DNA of 33,508 nucleotides, taken from assembly GCA_027297825.1 (NCBI GenBank), contig JAPUHH010000034.1:1-33508 (forward strand), read 5' to 3'. Both the position numbers and the translations under genes were made by a program. Shown here one piece after another: positions 16,092 through 24,647 of this stretch. The DNA is from Gammaproteobacteria bacterium. Lineage in GTDB: Bacteria; Pseudomonadota; Gammaproteobacteria; UBA4575. Below the pieces are notes generated by a model that saw nothing but the letters and a program-made list of their open reading frames with translations, was not told the origin of the DNA and did not search any database. The stretch's first letter is position 1, and every line of letters starts with the position of its first letter.

Positions 16092-16520
16092 AATTTAATG
16101 TCCCTATTACCAGTGTATAGAGCAAAGGCTGTGCCAGGTTTGTTGGCGGTTACGGCTTGTTAGCTAACCTACTGACAGGCCGGACAATACTGATTTACGC
16201 TAGATAAATACCCACGCTCAAAGACAGTCAATAGGACCAAATTTGTCCCCAGAAATTGACTTTTGGTGACCAATTTCGGCATGGCTTTACTGGATGGTTC
16301 TGGAGTAATAGATAAGTAGTTTTTACAGTGGACCCGGTAAGCCATTTCCATCTGTTTGGGCAAATCTGAAAGTCAGGCTGTGAGATCCATCGCCGCCAGC
16401 ATGTAAAAGCTATCACCATCCATTTTAATCCATGCAGTGGCTAGCAATTTGATTGAGATATGAAAATGTCCATGGCGAATAAAAAGTGTAAGTGTTCATG
16501 CGGCGTGACGAAGCTTACGA
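16092..16520. other. Intergenic region without a supported gene
   Basis: About 430 bases between the small membrane peptide and the glnA control region. The minus strand has an open frame of 64 codons (16363-16169) ending in a Cys-Pro-Ala-Cys-Gln tail, but it lacks a Shine-Dalgarno, has stops just upstream and I recognise no family; it may be a decayed gene. I see no tRNA, repeat or terminator here. Confidence 0.4.
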
Positions 16521-16535
16521 GCACTATTCTGGTGC
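16521..16535 (+). promoter_or_regulatory. NtrC binding site 1 (distal) of glnA
   Basis: GCACTATTCTGGTGC fits the NtrC consensus GCAC-N7-GTGC exactly. Its centre lies about 143 bases before the predicted sigma-54 start, close to the position of the distal strong site at E. coli glnAp2. Confidence 0.85.
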
Positions 16536-16541
16536 TTGATG

Positions 16542-16556
16542 GCACTATGGTGGTGC
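16542..16556 (+). promoter_or_regulatory. NtrC binding site 2 (proximal) of glnA
   Basis: GCACTATGGTGGTGC also fits GCAC-N7-GTGC. It is centred 21 bases, two helical turns, from site 1, so both dimers sit on the same face of DNA and can cooperate as an enhancer. Confidence 0.85.
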
Positions 16557-16643
16557 AAGTATAGGTAACAGTGCCGCTACCTATCATGAAAAAGCTGCGT
16601 ATAATGCCGCACGAGCACTCAATTGAGTGCGCCAGATCGGTAC

Positions 16644-16659
16644 TGGCACATATTGTGCT
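16644..16659 (+). promoter_or_regulatory. Sigma-54 promoter of glnA
   Basis: TGGCACATATTGTGCT has the invariant GG and GC with exactly ten bases between them (consensus TGGCAC-N5-TTGCW, one mismatch). Start of transcription would be near 16671, about 70 bases before glnA. A TATAAT at 16600-16605 could be the -10 of a second, housekeeping promoter, but its -35 is poor. A 16-base palindrome GCACTCAATTGAGTGC (16615-16630) lies between the enhancer and the promoter. Confidence 0.85.
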
Positions 16660-16740
16660 TTATGCGCCAGTGAGTGAACGCGATTAGCAATTGATCACGA
16701 CCATAAGAATAACATTCGAGTTGAAGCTAAGGAGAAACCC

Positions 16741-18150
16741 ATGTCCGCGAATGATGTGCTCAAGACAATCAATGATGACGAAGTTAAATTCGTTGATTTC
16801 CGATTTACCGATACCCGAGGCAAAGAGCACCATGTCTCCGTGCCGGCCCACACTATTAATGAAGAAGTCTTTCAAAGTGGCAAGATGTTTGATGGCTCAT
16901 CGATCGCCGGCTGGAAAGGTATCAATGAGTCCGACATGATTTTAATGCCAGATCCTGCTACTGCAGTGATCGATCCATTTTTTAGTGACTCTACCATGAT
17001 TTTGCGTTGCGATATCCTCGAACCTTCTACCATGGAGGGCTATGGCCGCGACCCACGCTCGGTCGGTAAACGTGCCGAAGCTTATCTGCGTTCTACGGGA
17101 ATAGCCGATACCGCATATTTTGGTCCTGAGCCTGAGTTTTTTATCTTTGATGATGTCAAATGGGGCAATGACATGGCCGGCGCATTTTATCAAACTGATT
17201 CAGACGAATCGGCATGGAACTCCGCAAAAAGTTTTGAAGATGGCAACATTGGTCATCGCCCCGGTGTTAAGGGCGGATATTTTCCAGTGCCACCTGTTGA
17301 TTCTTTACAGGATTTGCGTTCAGCAATGTGCTTGGTGCTTGAAGAAATGGGCGTGCCTGTTGAAGTGCATCACCATGAAGTGGGCACTGCCGGACAGTGT
17401 GAGATTGGTACACGTTTTAGCACGTTAACCACACGTGGTGACTGGAACCAAATTTTAAAATACGTAGTGCTTAATATGGCAGATAACTATAATAAGACCG
17501 CGACATTTATGCCCAAACCTATTGTGGGTGATAACGGTAGTGGCATGCACGTGCATATGTCTTTAGTTAGAGAGGGTGAAAACTTATTTAATGGCGACTT
17601 GTACGGCAATCTTTCACAAACTGCGCTCTACTATATTGGCGGAATTATTAAGCACGCACGTGCGATCAACGCCTTTTCTAATGCCAGCACCAATAGCTAT
17701 AAGCGTTTAGTGCCTGGCTTTGAAGCACCTGTAATGTTGGCGTATTCTGCACGTAATCGTTCGGCCTCGATTCGTATTCCGTATGAATCTAATGCCAAAG
17801 CTAGAAGAATTGAAGTGCGTTTTGGTGACAATACCGGTAACCCTTACCTTACTTTTGCAGCCATAATGATGGCGGGTCTTGACGGCATTCAAAACCAAAT
17901 TGATCCAGGTCCACCCAACGATAAAGATTTGTATGACCTACCTCCAGAAGAAGAAGCCAATATCCCAACAGTGTGTTCTTCACTAAATCAGGCATTGGAA
18001 GCTCTTGATAACGATCGTGGCTTCCTAAAAGCAGGCGGAGTTTTCACCGATGACTGTATTAATGCCTATATTGAACTGAAAATGGAAGAAGTGACTGCAC
18101 TGCGTCAGGCTACCCATCCGATTGAGTTTGAAATGTATTACAGCTGTTAA
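16741..18150 (+). CDS. glnA: Glutamine synthetase, type I
   Basis: A 469-residue dodecameric enzyme making glutamine from glutamate, ammonia and ATP. Landmarks: MFDGSSIAGWKGINESDM (about 49-66), FGPEPEFFIFD, the ATP-binding NGSGMHVHMS (265-274), glutamate-binding NRSASIRIP and the adenylylation loop DLYDLPPEE with Tyr398 (Tyr397 in E. coli numbering), so it should be controlled by GlnE. Length equals E. coli GlnA. AAGGAG precedes the ATG at the right spacing. Upstream lie two NtrC sites and a sigma-54 promoter, and downstream a strong terminator, so it is probably mainly monocistronic with ntrBC separately controlled. Confidence 0.99.
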   Translation: MSANDVLKTINDDEVKFVDFRFTDTRGKEHHVSVPAHTINEEVFQSGKMFDGSSIAGWKGINESDMILMPDPATAVIDPFFSDSTMILRCDILEPSTMEGYGRDPRSVGKRAEAYLRSTGIADTAYFGPEPEFFIFDDVKWGNDMAGAFYQTDSDESAWNSAKSFEDGNIGHRPGVKGGYFPVPPVDSLQDLRSAMCLVLEEMGVPVEVHHHEVGTAGQCEIGTRFSTLTTRGDWNQILKYVVLNMADNYNKTATFMPKPIVGDNGSGMHVHMSLVREGENLFNGDLYGNLSQTALYYIGGIIKHARAINAFSNASTNSYKRLVPGFEAPVMLAYSARNRSASIRIPYESNAKARRIEVRFGDNTGNPYLTFAAIMMAGLDGIQNQIDPGPPNDKDLYDLPPEEEANIPTVCSSLNQALEALDNDRGFLKAGGVFTDDCINAYIELKMEEVTALRQATHPIEFEMYYSC

Positions 18151-18176
18151 TCACTAAGATTCGAGCATCTGGTCAC

Positions 18177-18204
18177 AAAAACGCCTCTTCTTGAGGCGTT
18201 TTTG
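18177..18204 (+). terminator. Factor-independent terminator after glnA
   Basis: ACGCCTC (18181-18187) and GAGGCGT (18193-18199) form a 7-bp GC-rich stem with a five-base loop, flanked by an A-run before and five T after, so it can also work in reverse. Confidence 0.93.
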
Positions 18205-18305
18205 TGTAACTTAAGCCTCAAATTCACGGTCAAATTAGTTGCAGAGAGTACTATGTATATCAGTATCTCTGAGAAGGCATTTTATTAGGCTTAAGGAATT
18301 TCACA

Positions 18306-18866
18306 ATGCGTGTGAATTTATTAATGTTAGTTGTATTAGCGATTTTCGCTAGCCATGCACAGGCGCGCATTTATACTTGTGTGGATAAAGATGGCAGCAC
18401 TGTATATTCTGATATACCGCCTACGGATGCTTGTCCCAACGCAGAAGAAGTTAACATAGATGCACTTCCCGATTTAATTAGTACCAAGCCTGTAACGGTC
18501 CCAAATAACACATCACGAATTAACAGTCCCGAGCCAGAGGCTGTAGTTGGCGTGTACCAATCACTCGCAATAATCTCACCTGGGGCAGATGAAATTCTGC
18601 GCAATAATGAAGGCAAAGTACAGATTGCATTTCAAGTCTCGCCTGCTTTGAAAGCACGCAGTGGGCATCAATATGTAATTTTCCTTGGTGATAAAGAGGT
18701 ATATAAGGGTACACAGAGTAGTGTCGTGCTAGAAAATATTGATCGTGGCACACATGCGGTCAGCGCTACAGTTATTGCACGTAATGGCCGTATTATCATT
18801 AGTTCTGAATCTGTGAGGTTTACCTTGCATCGATTTTCTAGATTGCAAGGAAATGCATCTTCTTAA
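18306..18866 (+). CDS. DUF4124 domain-containing exported protein
   Basis: A 186-residue predicted periplasmic protein. Residues 1-20 are a signal peptide ending HAQA. The mature N-terminus RIYTCVDKDGSTVYSDIPPTDAC is a DUF4124 domain with two Cys. After a Pro/Thr-rich linker, residues about 75-180 look like a small beta-sandwich (ISPGADEILRNNEGKVQIAFQVSPAL, then YVIFLGDKEVYKG). The function of the family is not known. It sits between glnA and ntrB, a location often seen for this type of gene in gammaproteobacteria, but a role in nitrogen control is only guessed from position. AAGGAA upstream supports the start. Confidence 0.88.
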   Translation: MRVNLLMLVVLAIFASHAQARIYTCVDKDGSTVYSDIPPTDACPNAEEVNIDALPDLISTKPVTVPNNTSRINSPEPEAVVGVYQSLAIISPGADEILRNNEGKVQIAFQVSPALKARSGHQYVIFLGDKEVYKGTQSSVVLENIDRGTHAVSATVIARNGRIIISSESVRFTLHRFSRLQGNASS

Positions 18867-18964
18867 TGGTTCCGGCTCAGGAATTTCTGGCGGTTTAGGT
18901 TCTTCATCTAGCCCTTAGCGCTAAACCCCATTATGGTGCGTTTTATTCCATAATAACCTAAAGT

Positions 18965-18999
18965 ATGCACTATAATAATGCACTACATTGAGAGTGCAT
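18965..18999 (+). promoter_or_regulatory. Candidate ntrBC promoter with NtrC-like half-sites
   Basis: ATGCACT occurs at 18965-18971 and 18978-18984, and its inverse AGTGCAT at 18993-18999; the last two form a perfect inverted repeat with an 8-base spacer. They surround a TATAAT (18971-18976). The half-site resembles the NtrC half-site (TGCACY), though the spacing is not the canonical seven. In E. coli an NtrC site overlaps the glnL promoter and represses it, so autoregulation is a reasonable inference. Confidence 0.5.
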
Positions 19000-19113
19000 A
19001 ACTTAAGTCATTGATTTAATTAGCATGTACTCCGTGAACTTTTGGATCAATTCTTGCACTTAAGTCGCTATGACAAAGCGATAAGCGATGTATTGAATCT
19101 ACAACCTTTGCTG

Positions 19114-20175
19114 ATGCCTGACATAAAACACAAAAAGATTTTAGATAACTTAGCTTTGGCGATTTTTATCGTCGATGAGGAGTTGCATCTGAACTATTTG
19201 AATCCTGCTGGCGAAGAATTTCTAAGTACTGGCGCAAGACATGCTACAAATCGGCCCATTACTGATTTTATTAGTGACATCGAGGGTGAGTTTATCCCAC
19301 ACATTCAAGACTCTATCCGAAGCGGACATCCCATCACCGAAAGAGAGGTGTCTATAAAACGCTTGGGTGGAGGTGAAATGACTATCAATTGTGTAATAAC
19401 ACCGATGCTAACGAAGGGTGAGAAGGCAACATGTTTGCTTGAAATTACGCAAGTGGACCATTTATTGCGTATTTCTCGCGAAGAGCATTTGCTGCATGAA
19501 GGCCATGCCACTCGTAATATGTTGCGTGGACTCGCGCATGAAATTAAGAACCCATTGGGTGGTTTGCGTGGAGCCGCACAGTTATTAGCCGGTGAACTTA
19601 GTGAACCAGGCTTACACGATTATACCGATGTAATTATTAGTGAGGCAGATCGACTCTGTAAATTAGTTGATCGTATGCTCGGGCCAAAAATTATGCCGGC
19701 GAAACGAAAGATTAATATTCATAACGTGTTAGAGCATGTCCGCCAATTGGCGATTGCTGAAAATCCTAGTGGAGTTATATTTAAAACGGATTACGATCCA
19801 AGCATCCCACTGTTACACGCCGACCGCGATTTGCTAGTACAAGCCACACTTAATATTGTACGTAACGGTGCGCGCGCGGTAGAGATTAATGGCGAGCTTA
19901 CGCTAAAGACACGCGTGTTACGTCAATATACAGTCGGTGACACTTGTCATCGATTAGTCGTGCAAATAAGTATTATCGACAATGGTTGTGGAATTCCCGA
20001 AGAACTAAAATCACAAGTGTTTTTCCCTATGGTTTCTGGTAGCGCGCAAGGAGTAGGTTTAGGGTTATTTATTGCGCAAAATTTAATACATCTTCATGGC
20101 GGACTTATAGAGTTTGATTCAGTTCCAAACCGCACAGAATTTCGCGTTTTGTTGCCATTAAATGGCACAAATTAA
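19114..20175 (+). CDS. glnL: Nitrogen regulation sensor kinase NtrB (GlnL)
   Basis: A cytoplasmic PAS-containing histidine kinase/phosphatase that, with PII, sets the phosphorylation of NtrC. PAS domain about residues 8-110 (ILDNLALAIFIVDEELHLNYLNPAGEEF). The H-box is GLAHEIKNPLGGLRGAAQLL with the phospho-accepting His142, then the N-box NIVRNGARAVE, and G-boxes DNGCGIPEE and GVGLGLFIAQNL. From the ATG at 19114 it is 353 residues, as in the family. An in-frame TTG at 19042 would add 24 residues; neither start has a clear Shine-Dalgarno. ntrC follows 43 bases later. Confidence 0.95.
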   Translation: MPDIKHKKILDNLALAIFIVDEELHLNYLNPAGEEFLSTGARHATNRPITDFISDIEGEFIPHIQDSIRSGHPITEREVSIKRLGGGEMTINCVITPMLTKGEKATCLLEITQVDHLLRISREEHLLHEGHATRNMLRGLAHEIKNPLGGLRGAAQLLAGELSEPGLHDYTDVIISEADRLCKLVDRMLGPKIMPAKRKINIHNVLEHVRQLAIAENPSGVIFKTDYDPSIPLLHADRDLLVQATLNIVRNGARAVEINGELTLKTRVLRQYTVGDTCHRLVVQISIIDNGCGIPEELKSQVFFPMVSGSAQGVGLGLFIAQNLIHLHGGLIEFDSVPNRTEFRVLLPLNGTN

Positions 20176-20218
20176 TTCATCAATGCCAAACAAAGGAGTA
20201 AAACTAATAAACACTATT

Positions 20219-21628
20219 ATGAGTAATACAAACATTTGGGTCATTGATGATGACCAAGCTATGCGCTGGGTATTAGAGCGGGCATTTCAAAAAGCAGACA
20301 TCCCCGTCACAACATTTGAATCTGCTACAACCGCCATGCATGAACTTGAACGCCATATACCTTCAGCCATAATTACTGATGTGCGCATGCCCGGGATGGA
20401 TGGTTTTGAGTTTCTAGAACGAATTAAAACAGATTACCCTGATCTGCCGATCATTATAATGACTGCGCATTCTGATTTACAAAGTGCAGTAGGGGCTTAT
20501 CAAAAAGGAGCGTTTGAATACCTACCTAAGCCATTTGATGTGAATGAGGCCGTAGCACTCGCTAAACGCGCTTGCTTAGCTGCAAATGAACAAACTAACA
20601 AAGTCGAGCCGGTGGCGACCTCTAGAGATGAGTCGACAGCCATTATAGGCGAGTCACCCGCCATGCAAGAAGTTTTCCGCGTTATAGGCAGGCTATCCAA
20701 GTCGAATATTACCGTGCTAATTACTGGTGCATCCGGTACAGGTAAAGAATTAGTTGCGCATGCTTTACACGAAAATAGTCCGCGAGTTGATGGGCCATTT
20801 ATTGCTTTAAATATGGCAGCCATTCCGCGTGATCTACTGGAGTCGGAATTATTTGGGCATGAGAAAGGTGCATTTACGGGCGCGCAAACCTTGCGTAAGG
20901 GACGCTTTGAACAAGCGCAACAAGGCACGCTATTTTTAGATGAAATCGGCGACATGCCCGCAGATTTACAGACACGTTTGTTGCGCGTGTTATCGGATGG
21001 GCACTTTTATAGAGTCGGAGGGCACGAACCTATTAAAGCAGACGTGCGCATCGTTGCGGCTACACACCAAAATTTAGAAGCGCGAGTGCGTAATGGTGAT
21101 TTTCGTGAAGATTTATTTCATCGTCTTAATGTTATTCGTATTAATATTCCAACTTTGCATGAACGTAAGGAAGATATTCCTATTTTATTGCAACATTTTA
21201 TGCAAAGTTCTGCGCATGAATTAAAAAATGAACCGAAAAAACTTTCTAACGAAGTGGTGGAATATTTAAGCGCGTTAAAGTGGCCAGGCAATGTTCGGCA
21301 GTTAGAAAATATCTGCCGTTGGATATCCGTAATGGCTTCTGGTAAAGAAATCCATATGCAAGATTTACCAGCAGAAATGCTTAAGAATGAAATGTCGGTT
21401 GCAGAATTGGTGGATTGGCAAAGTTTGTTAGGCGAATGGGCGGATCGTGAAATGTCTAAAGGAACAAATGCTATCTTAGATAGAATATTGCCGCAGTTTG
21501 AGGCGGTTTTGATTAAGGCTGCAATGCGGAAAACGGGCGGTAAACGACAAGAAGCAGCTAAGCTTTTGGGGTGGGGTAGAAATACTTTGGCCAGAAAGAT
21601 TCAAGAGTTGGGATTGTTTAAGTCTTAA
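20219..21628 (+). CDS. glnG: Nitrogen regulator NtrC (GlnG), sigma-54 activator
   Basis: Response regulator of 469 residues, identical in length to E. coli NtrC. Receiver domain with Asp10-Asp11-Asp12 and phospho-accepting Asp54 (TDVRMPGMDG); AAA+ domain with Walker A GASGTGKE, the sigma-54 contacting loop KGAFTGA, Walker B LFLDEIGDMP and RPGNVRQLE-type sensor II (WPGNVRQLEN); a C-terminal Fis-type helix-turn-helix (KRQEAAKLLGWGRNTLARKIQEL). I chose ATG 20219; the frame is open back to 20162, inside ntrB, and an AAAGGAG at 20192-20198 lies too far from 20219 for ideal spacing. It should activate glnA through the sites at 16521-16556. Confidence 0.97.
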   Translation: MSNTNIWVIDDDQAMRWVLERAFQKADIPVTTFESATTAMHELERHIPSAIITDVRMPGMDGFEFLERIKTDYPDLPIIIMTAHSDLQSAVGAYQKGAFEYLPKPFDVNEAVALAKRACLAANEQTNKVEPVATSRDESTAIIGESPAMQEVFRVIGRLSKSNITVLITGASGTGKELVAHALHENSPRVDGPFIALNMAAIPRDLLESELFGHEKGAFTGAQTLRKGRFEQAQQGTLFLDEIGDMPADLQTRLLRVLSDGHFYRVGGHEPIKADVRIVAATHQNLEARVRNGDFREDLFHRLNVIRINIPTLHERKEDIPILLQHFMQSSAHELKNEPKKLSNEVVEYLSALKWPGNVRQLENICRWISVMASGKEIHMQDLPAEMLKNEMSVAELVDWQSLLGEWADREMSKGTNAILDRILPQFEAVLIKAAMRKTGGKRQEAAKLLGWGRNTLARKIQELGLFKS

Positions 21629-21700
21629 CAGTCTTAACTTTTGCCGAAAGCGGTCATTTCCTGGTTTTATTCTTATTCGTGTTAGTTACTCTAAGACAGC

Positions 21701-22651
21701 TTAAGTCGAGTGAACTAGTAAACTTCCAATAATTTCTCTTACATGTTGATGACTGTTTTTATCTAAGTAATCAACAATACCATCGTTAATTTTTTCGCAG
21801 CATAGTGGGTCGTAGTAAAGCCCAGTTCCAACGCCGACGGTGGTTGCTCCGGCGATGAGGAATTCAATGGCATCGGTTGCATTCACGATACCACCTTGCC
21901 CAATGATGGGGATATTGTAAGGCTTACACACTTGGTACACTTCGTGCACTTTTAATAGTGCAATCGGTTTAATAGCGGGACCGGATAGGCCGCCTTGGTT
22001 GTTATGAATAGTCGGTTGTTTAGTTTCAATATTAATGGCCATGCCCATGACGGTATTAATTACCGCAAAGGCGTCACTGCCGGCTTCGATACAAAGTTTT
22101 GCATTAAGCTTAATGTCGGTTTGATTTGGGGATAGTTTGGTAATCAGTGGCTTGCTGGTTGCGGCACGACAGGCTGCTACTACGCGAGCAGACATGTCTG
22201 GGTCATTGCCAAAGGCCACACCACCTTCTTTTACATTCGGGCAGGAAATATTTATTTCGATAGCATCAATGGGCGAGTCATCGAACCTTAGTGTAACTTC
22301 TACATATTCTTCTATGGTGGATCCTGAAACATTCGCAATAAAACGCGTTTCAGAGAAATCTAAGTTGGGTAAAATTTCATTTACCACAACGTCTACACCT
22401 GGATTTTGTAAGCCAATGGCATTCAGCATGCCATCTGGAGTTTCTGCCAGTCGATGCGGAGAATTTCCAAAACGTGGTTGTAGGGTTGTGCCTTTTAGGC
22501 ATACCGCGCCAATATCTTGATTGGAGAATCCTTCAATACGCGTATATTCTTCACCAAAGCCCACGCAACCGGACAACAACACCAGCGGTGAAGTTAGCTC
22601 TAGACCACAAAACTCAAGTTTAAGTTTATTATTATTTATTTTAAGGCTCAT
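21701..22651 (-). CDS. pyrD: Dihydroorotate dehydrogenase, class 1B catalytic-subunit type
   Basis: A 316-residue FMN enzyme of pyrimidine synthesis or a relative. It has LSGCVGFGEEY, NAIGLQNPG, ANVSGSTIEEY, the catalytic-Cys segment EINISCPNVKEGG (Cys137), a phosphate/FMN loop with GQGGIVNATDAIEFLIAGATTVGVGTG. Cys as active-site base marks class 1 rather than the membrane class 2 enzyme usual in gammaproteobacteria (Ser). Class 1B enzymes need the iron-sulfur/FAD partner PyrK, which is not in the window. A paralogue used in pyrimidine catabolism would look similar. It is convergent with ntrC and starts head to head with trmL. Confidence 0.85.
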   Translation of the reverse strand: MSLKINNNKLKLEFCGLELTSPLVLLSGCVGFGEEYTRIEGFSNQDIGAVCLKGTTLQPRFGNSPHRLAETPDGMLNAIGLQNPGVDVVVNEILPNLDFSETRFIANVSGSTIEEYVEVTLRFDDSPIDAIEINISCPNVKEGGVAFGNDPDMSARVVAACRAATSKPLITKLSPNQTDIKLNAKLCIEAGSDAFAVINTVMGMAINIETKQPTIHNNQGGLSGPAIKPIALLKVHEVYQVCKPYNIPIIGQGGIVNATDAIEFLIAGATTVGVGTGLYYDPLCCEKINDGIVDYLDKNSHQHVREIIGSLLVHST

Positions 22652-23108
22652 GTTTCACGTCGTTTTATTTGAACCGGAAATTCCACCTAATACCGGCAAC
22701 ATCATACGCCTGTGTGCCAATATGGGTTGTGATTTGCATTTAATTCATCCACTTGGTTTTAGTCTAGATGACAAAAAATTACGTAGAGCCGGGCTTGATT
22801 ATCAAGAGTGGACTACCGTTACCGAACATCAAAATTATTCAGCGATGTTAAAAAGTCTTGCGCCGCGTCGAATTTTCGCATGTTCTACTAAAGGACGCAC
22901 AAATTACGATACTCCTAATTACCAAGCGGGCGATACCTTTGTCTTTGGCCCTGAAACGCGAGGTCTTCCTGCAACAGTGTTAGAAAAATATGAGCCAAAT
23001 TATGTTGTTCGTATCCCGATGCGAAAATCCTCGCGTAGTATTAATATTGCCAATTCAGTGGGGATTATTCTCTATGAAGCGTGGCGACAAAACGCGTTTC
23101 ATAGATAA
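22650..23108 (+). CDS. trmL: tRNA (cytidine/uridine-2'-O-)-methyltransferase TrmL
   Basis: A 152-residue SPOUT methyltransferase modifying position 34 of tRNA-Leu isoacceptors. The start MFHVVLFEPEIPPNTGNIIRLCAN, the LRRAGLDYQEW segment, FGPETRGLP and the knot region IPMRKSSRSINIANSVGIILYEAWRQ are characteristic, and the length is normal. The ATG shares bases with the start codon of the opposite-strand pyrD gene (CATG at 22649-22652). An AAGG motif lies four bases upstream, within pyrD. It is convergent with gpsA. Confidence 0.96.
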   Translation: MFHVVLFEPEIPPNTGNIIRLCANMGCDLHLIHPLGFSLDDKKLRRAGLDYQEWTTVTEHQNYSAMLKSLAPRRIFACSTKGRTNYDTPNYQAGDTFVFGPETRGLPATVLEKYEPNYVVRIPMRKSSRSINIANSVGIILYEAWRQNAFHR

Positions 23109-23136
23109 AAGTAAAATGTAAGCAAATATAATGTTG

Positions 23137-24132
23137 TTAGATGAATTCTTGTTTCATATCTCGACCCAATAACTCAGACACCGCCGCCTTAAGCTCTATT
23201 TCACCGCTTAGTACTTGCCAGACTTGTTCGCAGATTGGCATCTCCACATGGTGTTCTTTTGCAATTGCATGCACGACTTGCGCCGCATGAAATCCTTCAA
23301 CCACTTGGCCTAATTCATCCATGTATTGTTGTGCGGTTTTGCCTTGTGCCAAGGCTAAGCCGAGGCGTCGATTACGAGACTGATCATCGGTACAAGTTAA
23401 GACTAAATCGCCTATGCCGGCTAAGCCCATCAGGGTTTTTGGATTCGCATGCAAGGCTTTGCCCAAGCGCATCATTTCCGCCAGCCCCCTAGTGACTAAC
23501 GCAGCGCGAGCATTTGCGCCAAAACCCAGACCATCGATAATGCCTGCTGCAATAGCCAAGACATTTTTTACGGTACCGCCTAATTCAACACCCACCACAT
23601 CATTACTAGTGTAAATACGGAAATTCTCACTATGAAAATAGCTGGCCAGCTCTTTAGCAAAATCTAGATCACTTGAGGCAAGACTGACCGCGGTCGGTAG
23701 ATTACTCGCGACCTCTTTAGCAAAAGACGGTCCGGAAAGCACTGCAGTTTTGATGTGATCTCCCAATACTTCCGTAACCACTTGATGCATCAACATCTTG
23801 CTTTGTTTTTCAAAGCCTTTGGTGGCCCAAATAAACTTTATAGGGATATCTAGCGGCACGAGCAGCTCACACACAGCGCGCATCGCATAACTCGGGATTA
23901 CCGCTAATATAAAATCTACATCTTTGATTGCAGTCGCTAAATCATGCTCCGCAGATAAGGTATCTGGGAACGGATGATCAGGAAGATAACGCGGGTTGCG
24001 TCGCTCGGATTGTAGTGAGGTAATTAAGTCTTGATCACCGTCCCAGGCGATAATCTGGTGACCATTGCGAGACAGTTGAATAGCCAGTGCTGTGCCCCAT
24101 GATCCTGTTCCTAATACTGCAGCTGTAGCCAT
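23137..24132 (-). CDS. gpsA: Glycerol-3-phosphate dehydrogenase [NAD(P)+]
   Basis: A 331-residue cytosolic enzyme reducing dihydroxyacetone phosphate to sn-glycerol-3-phosphate for phospholipids. N-terminal NAD(P) motif VLGTGSWGTA (6-15), then KFIWATKGFE, VLSGPSFAKEV, the catalytic-lysine block GGTVKNVLAIAAGI and GLAGIGDLVLTCT with NRRLGLALAQG. Last gene of the rhodanese-grxC-secB-gpsA group, eight bases after secB, the same order as in E. coli. Confidence 0.98.
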   Translation of the reverse strand: MATAAVLGTGSWGTALAIQLSRNGHQIIAWDGDQDLITSLQSERRNPRYLPDHPFPDTLSAEHDLATAIKDVDFILAVIPSYAMRAVCELLVPLDIPIKFIWATKGFEKQSKMLMHQVVTEVLGDHIKTAVLSGPSFAKEVASNLPTAVSLASSDLDFAKELASYFHSENFRIYTSNDVVGVELGGTVKNVLAIAAGIIDGLGFGANARAALVTRGLAEMMRLGKALHANPKTLMGLAGIGDLVLTCTDDQSRNRRLGLALAQGKTAQQYMDELGQVVEGFHAAQVVHAIAKEHHVEMPICEQVWQVLSGEIELKAAVSELLGRDMKQEFI

Positions 24133-24140
24133 GAATTACA

Positions 24141-24605
24141 CTAGTGTTTGATTTGGCCAGGGTTGGATTTTTGCTCTTCCACCGCATCGATATGTTGTTG
24201 GTATAAGGCATCAAAATTAACGGGATTAAGCAGCAGCTGTGGGAAGCCGCCTTTTGCAATTAACTCTGCGACGACTTCACGTGCAAAGGGAAATAGTATA
24301 TTAGGGCAATAGCTGCCTAGCAATTTACCATGTTGGTTTTTTGGGAAATTTTGCATGAGGAATATACCTGCTTGTTTTACTTCAACTAAGAAAGCGATGG
24401 TTTCATCTTGATTTGCAGTGACAGTAACGGTTACACAAACCTCAAATATATTCTTATCTAGCTTGTTGTTTTCGGTTTGAATATGAACATCTGTTTTTGG
24501 ATTCCATTTCTCTGTAAAAATTTTAGGTGAATTTGGCGTTTCAAAAGAAACATCTTTCACATAGATTTTTTGAATCTCAAATTTTTGCGCTGTTTCATTC
24601 GCCAT
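24141..24605 (-). CDS. secB: Protein-export chaperone SecB
   Basis: A 154-residue cytosolic tetrameric chaperone that keeps pre-proteins unfolded and hands them to SecA. FEIQKIYVKDVSFETPNSP at the start and the GSYCPNILFPFAREVVAELIAKGGFPQLLLNPVNFDALY block at about 98-137 are diagnostic. It lies 42 bases after grxC and eight before gpsA. Confidence 0.98.
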   Translation of the reverse strand: MANETAQKFEIQKIYVKDVSFETPNSPKIFTEKWNPKTDVHIQTENNKLDKNIFEVCVTVTVTANQDETIAFLVEVKQAGIFLMQNFPKNQHGKLLGSYCPNILFPFAREVVAELIAKGGFPQLLLNPVNFDALYQQHIDAVEEQKSNPGQIKH

Positions 24606-24647
24606 GAGATAAAAATATTATTGGACTGCTTAGAGAATGGAGACTAT

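Noticed and set aside
20162..20218. 19-residue upstream extension of NtrC
   Set aside because: The ATG at 20219 gives exactly the family length and a normal receiver-domain start; the extension overlaps ntrB.
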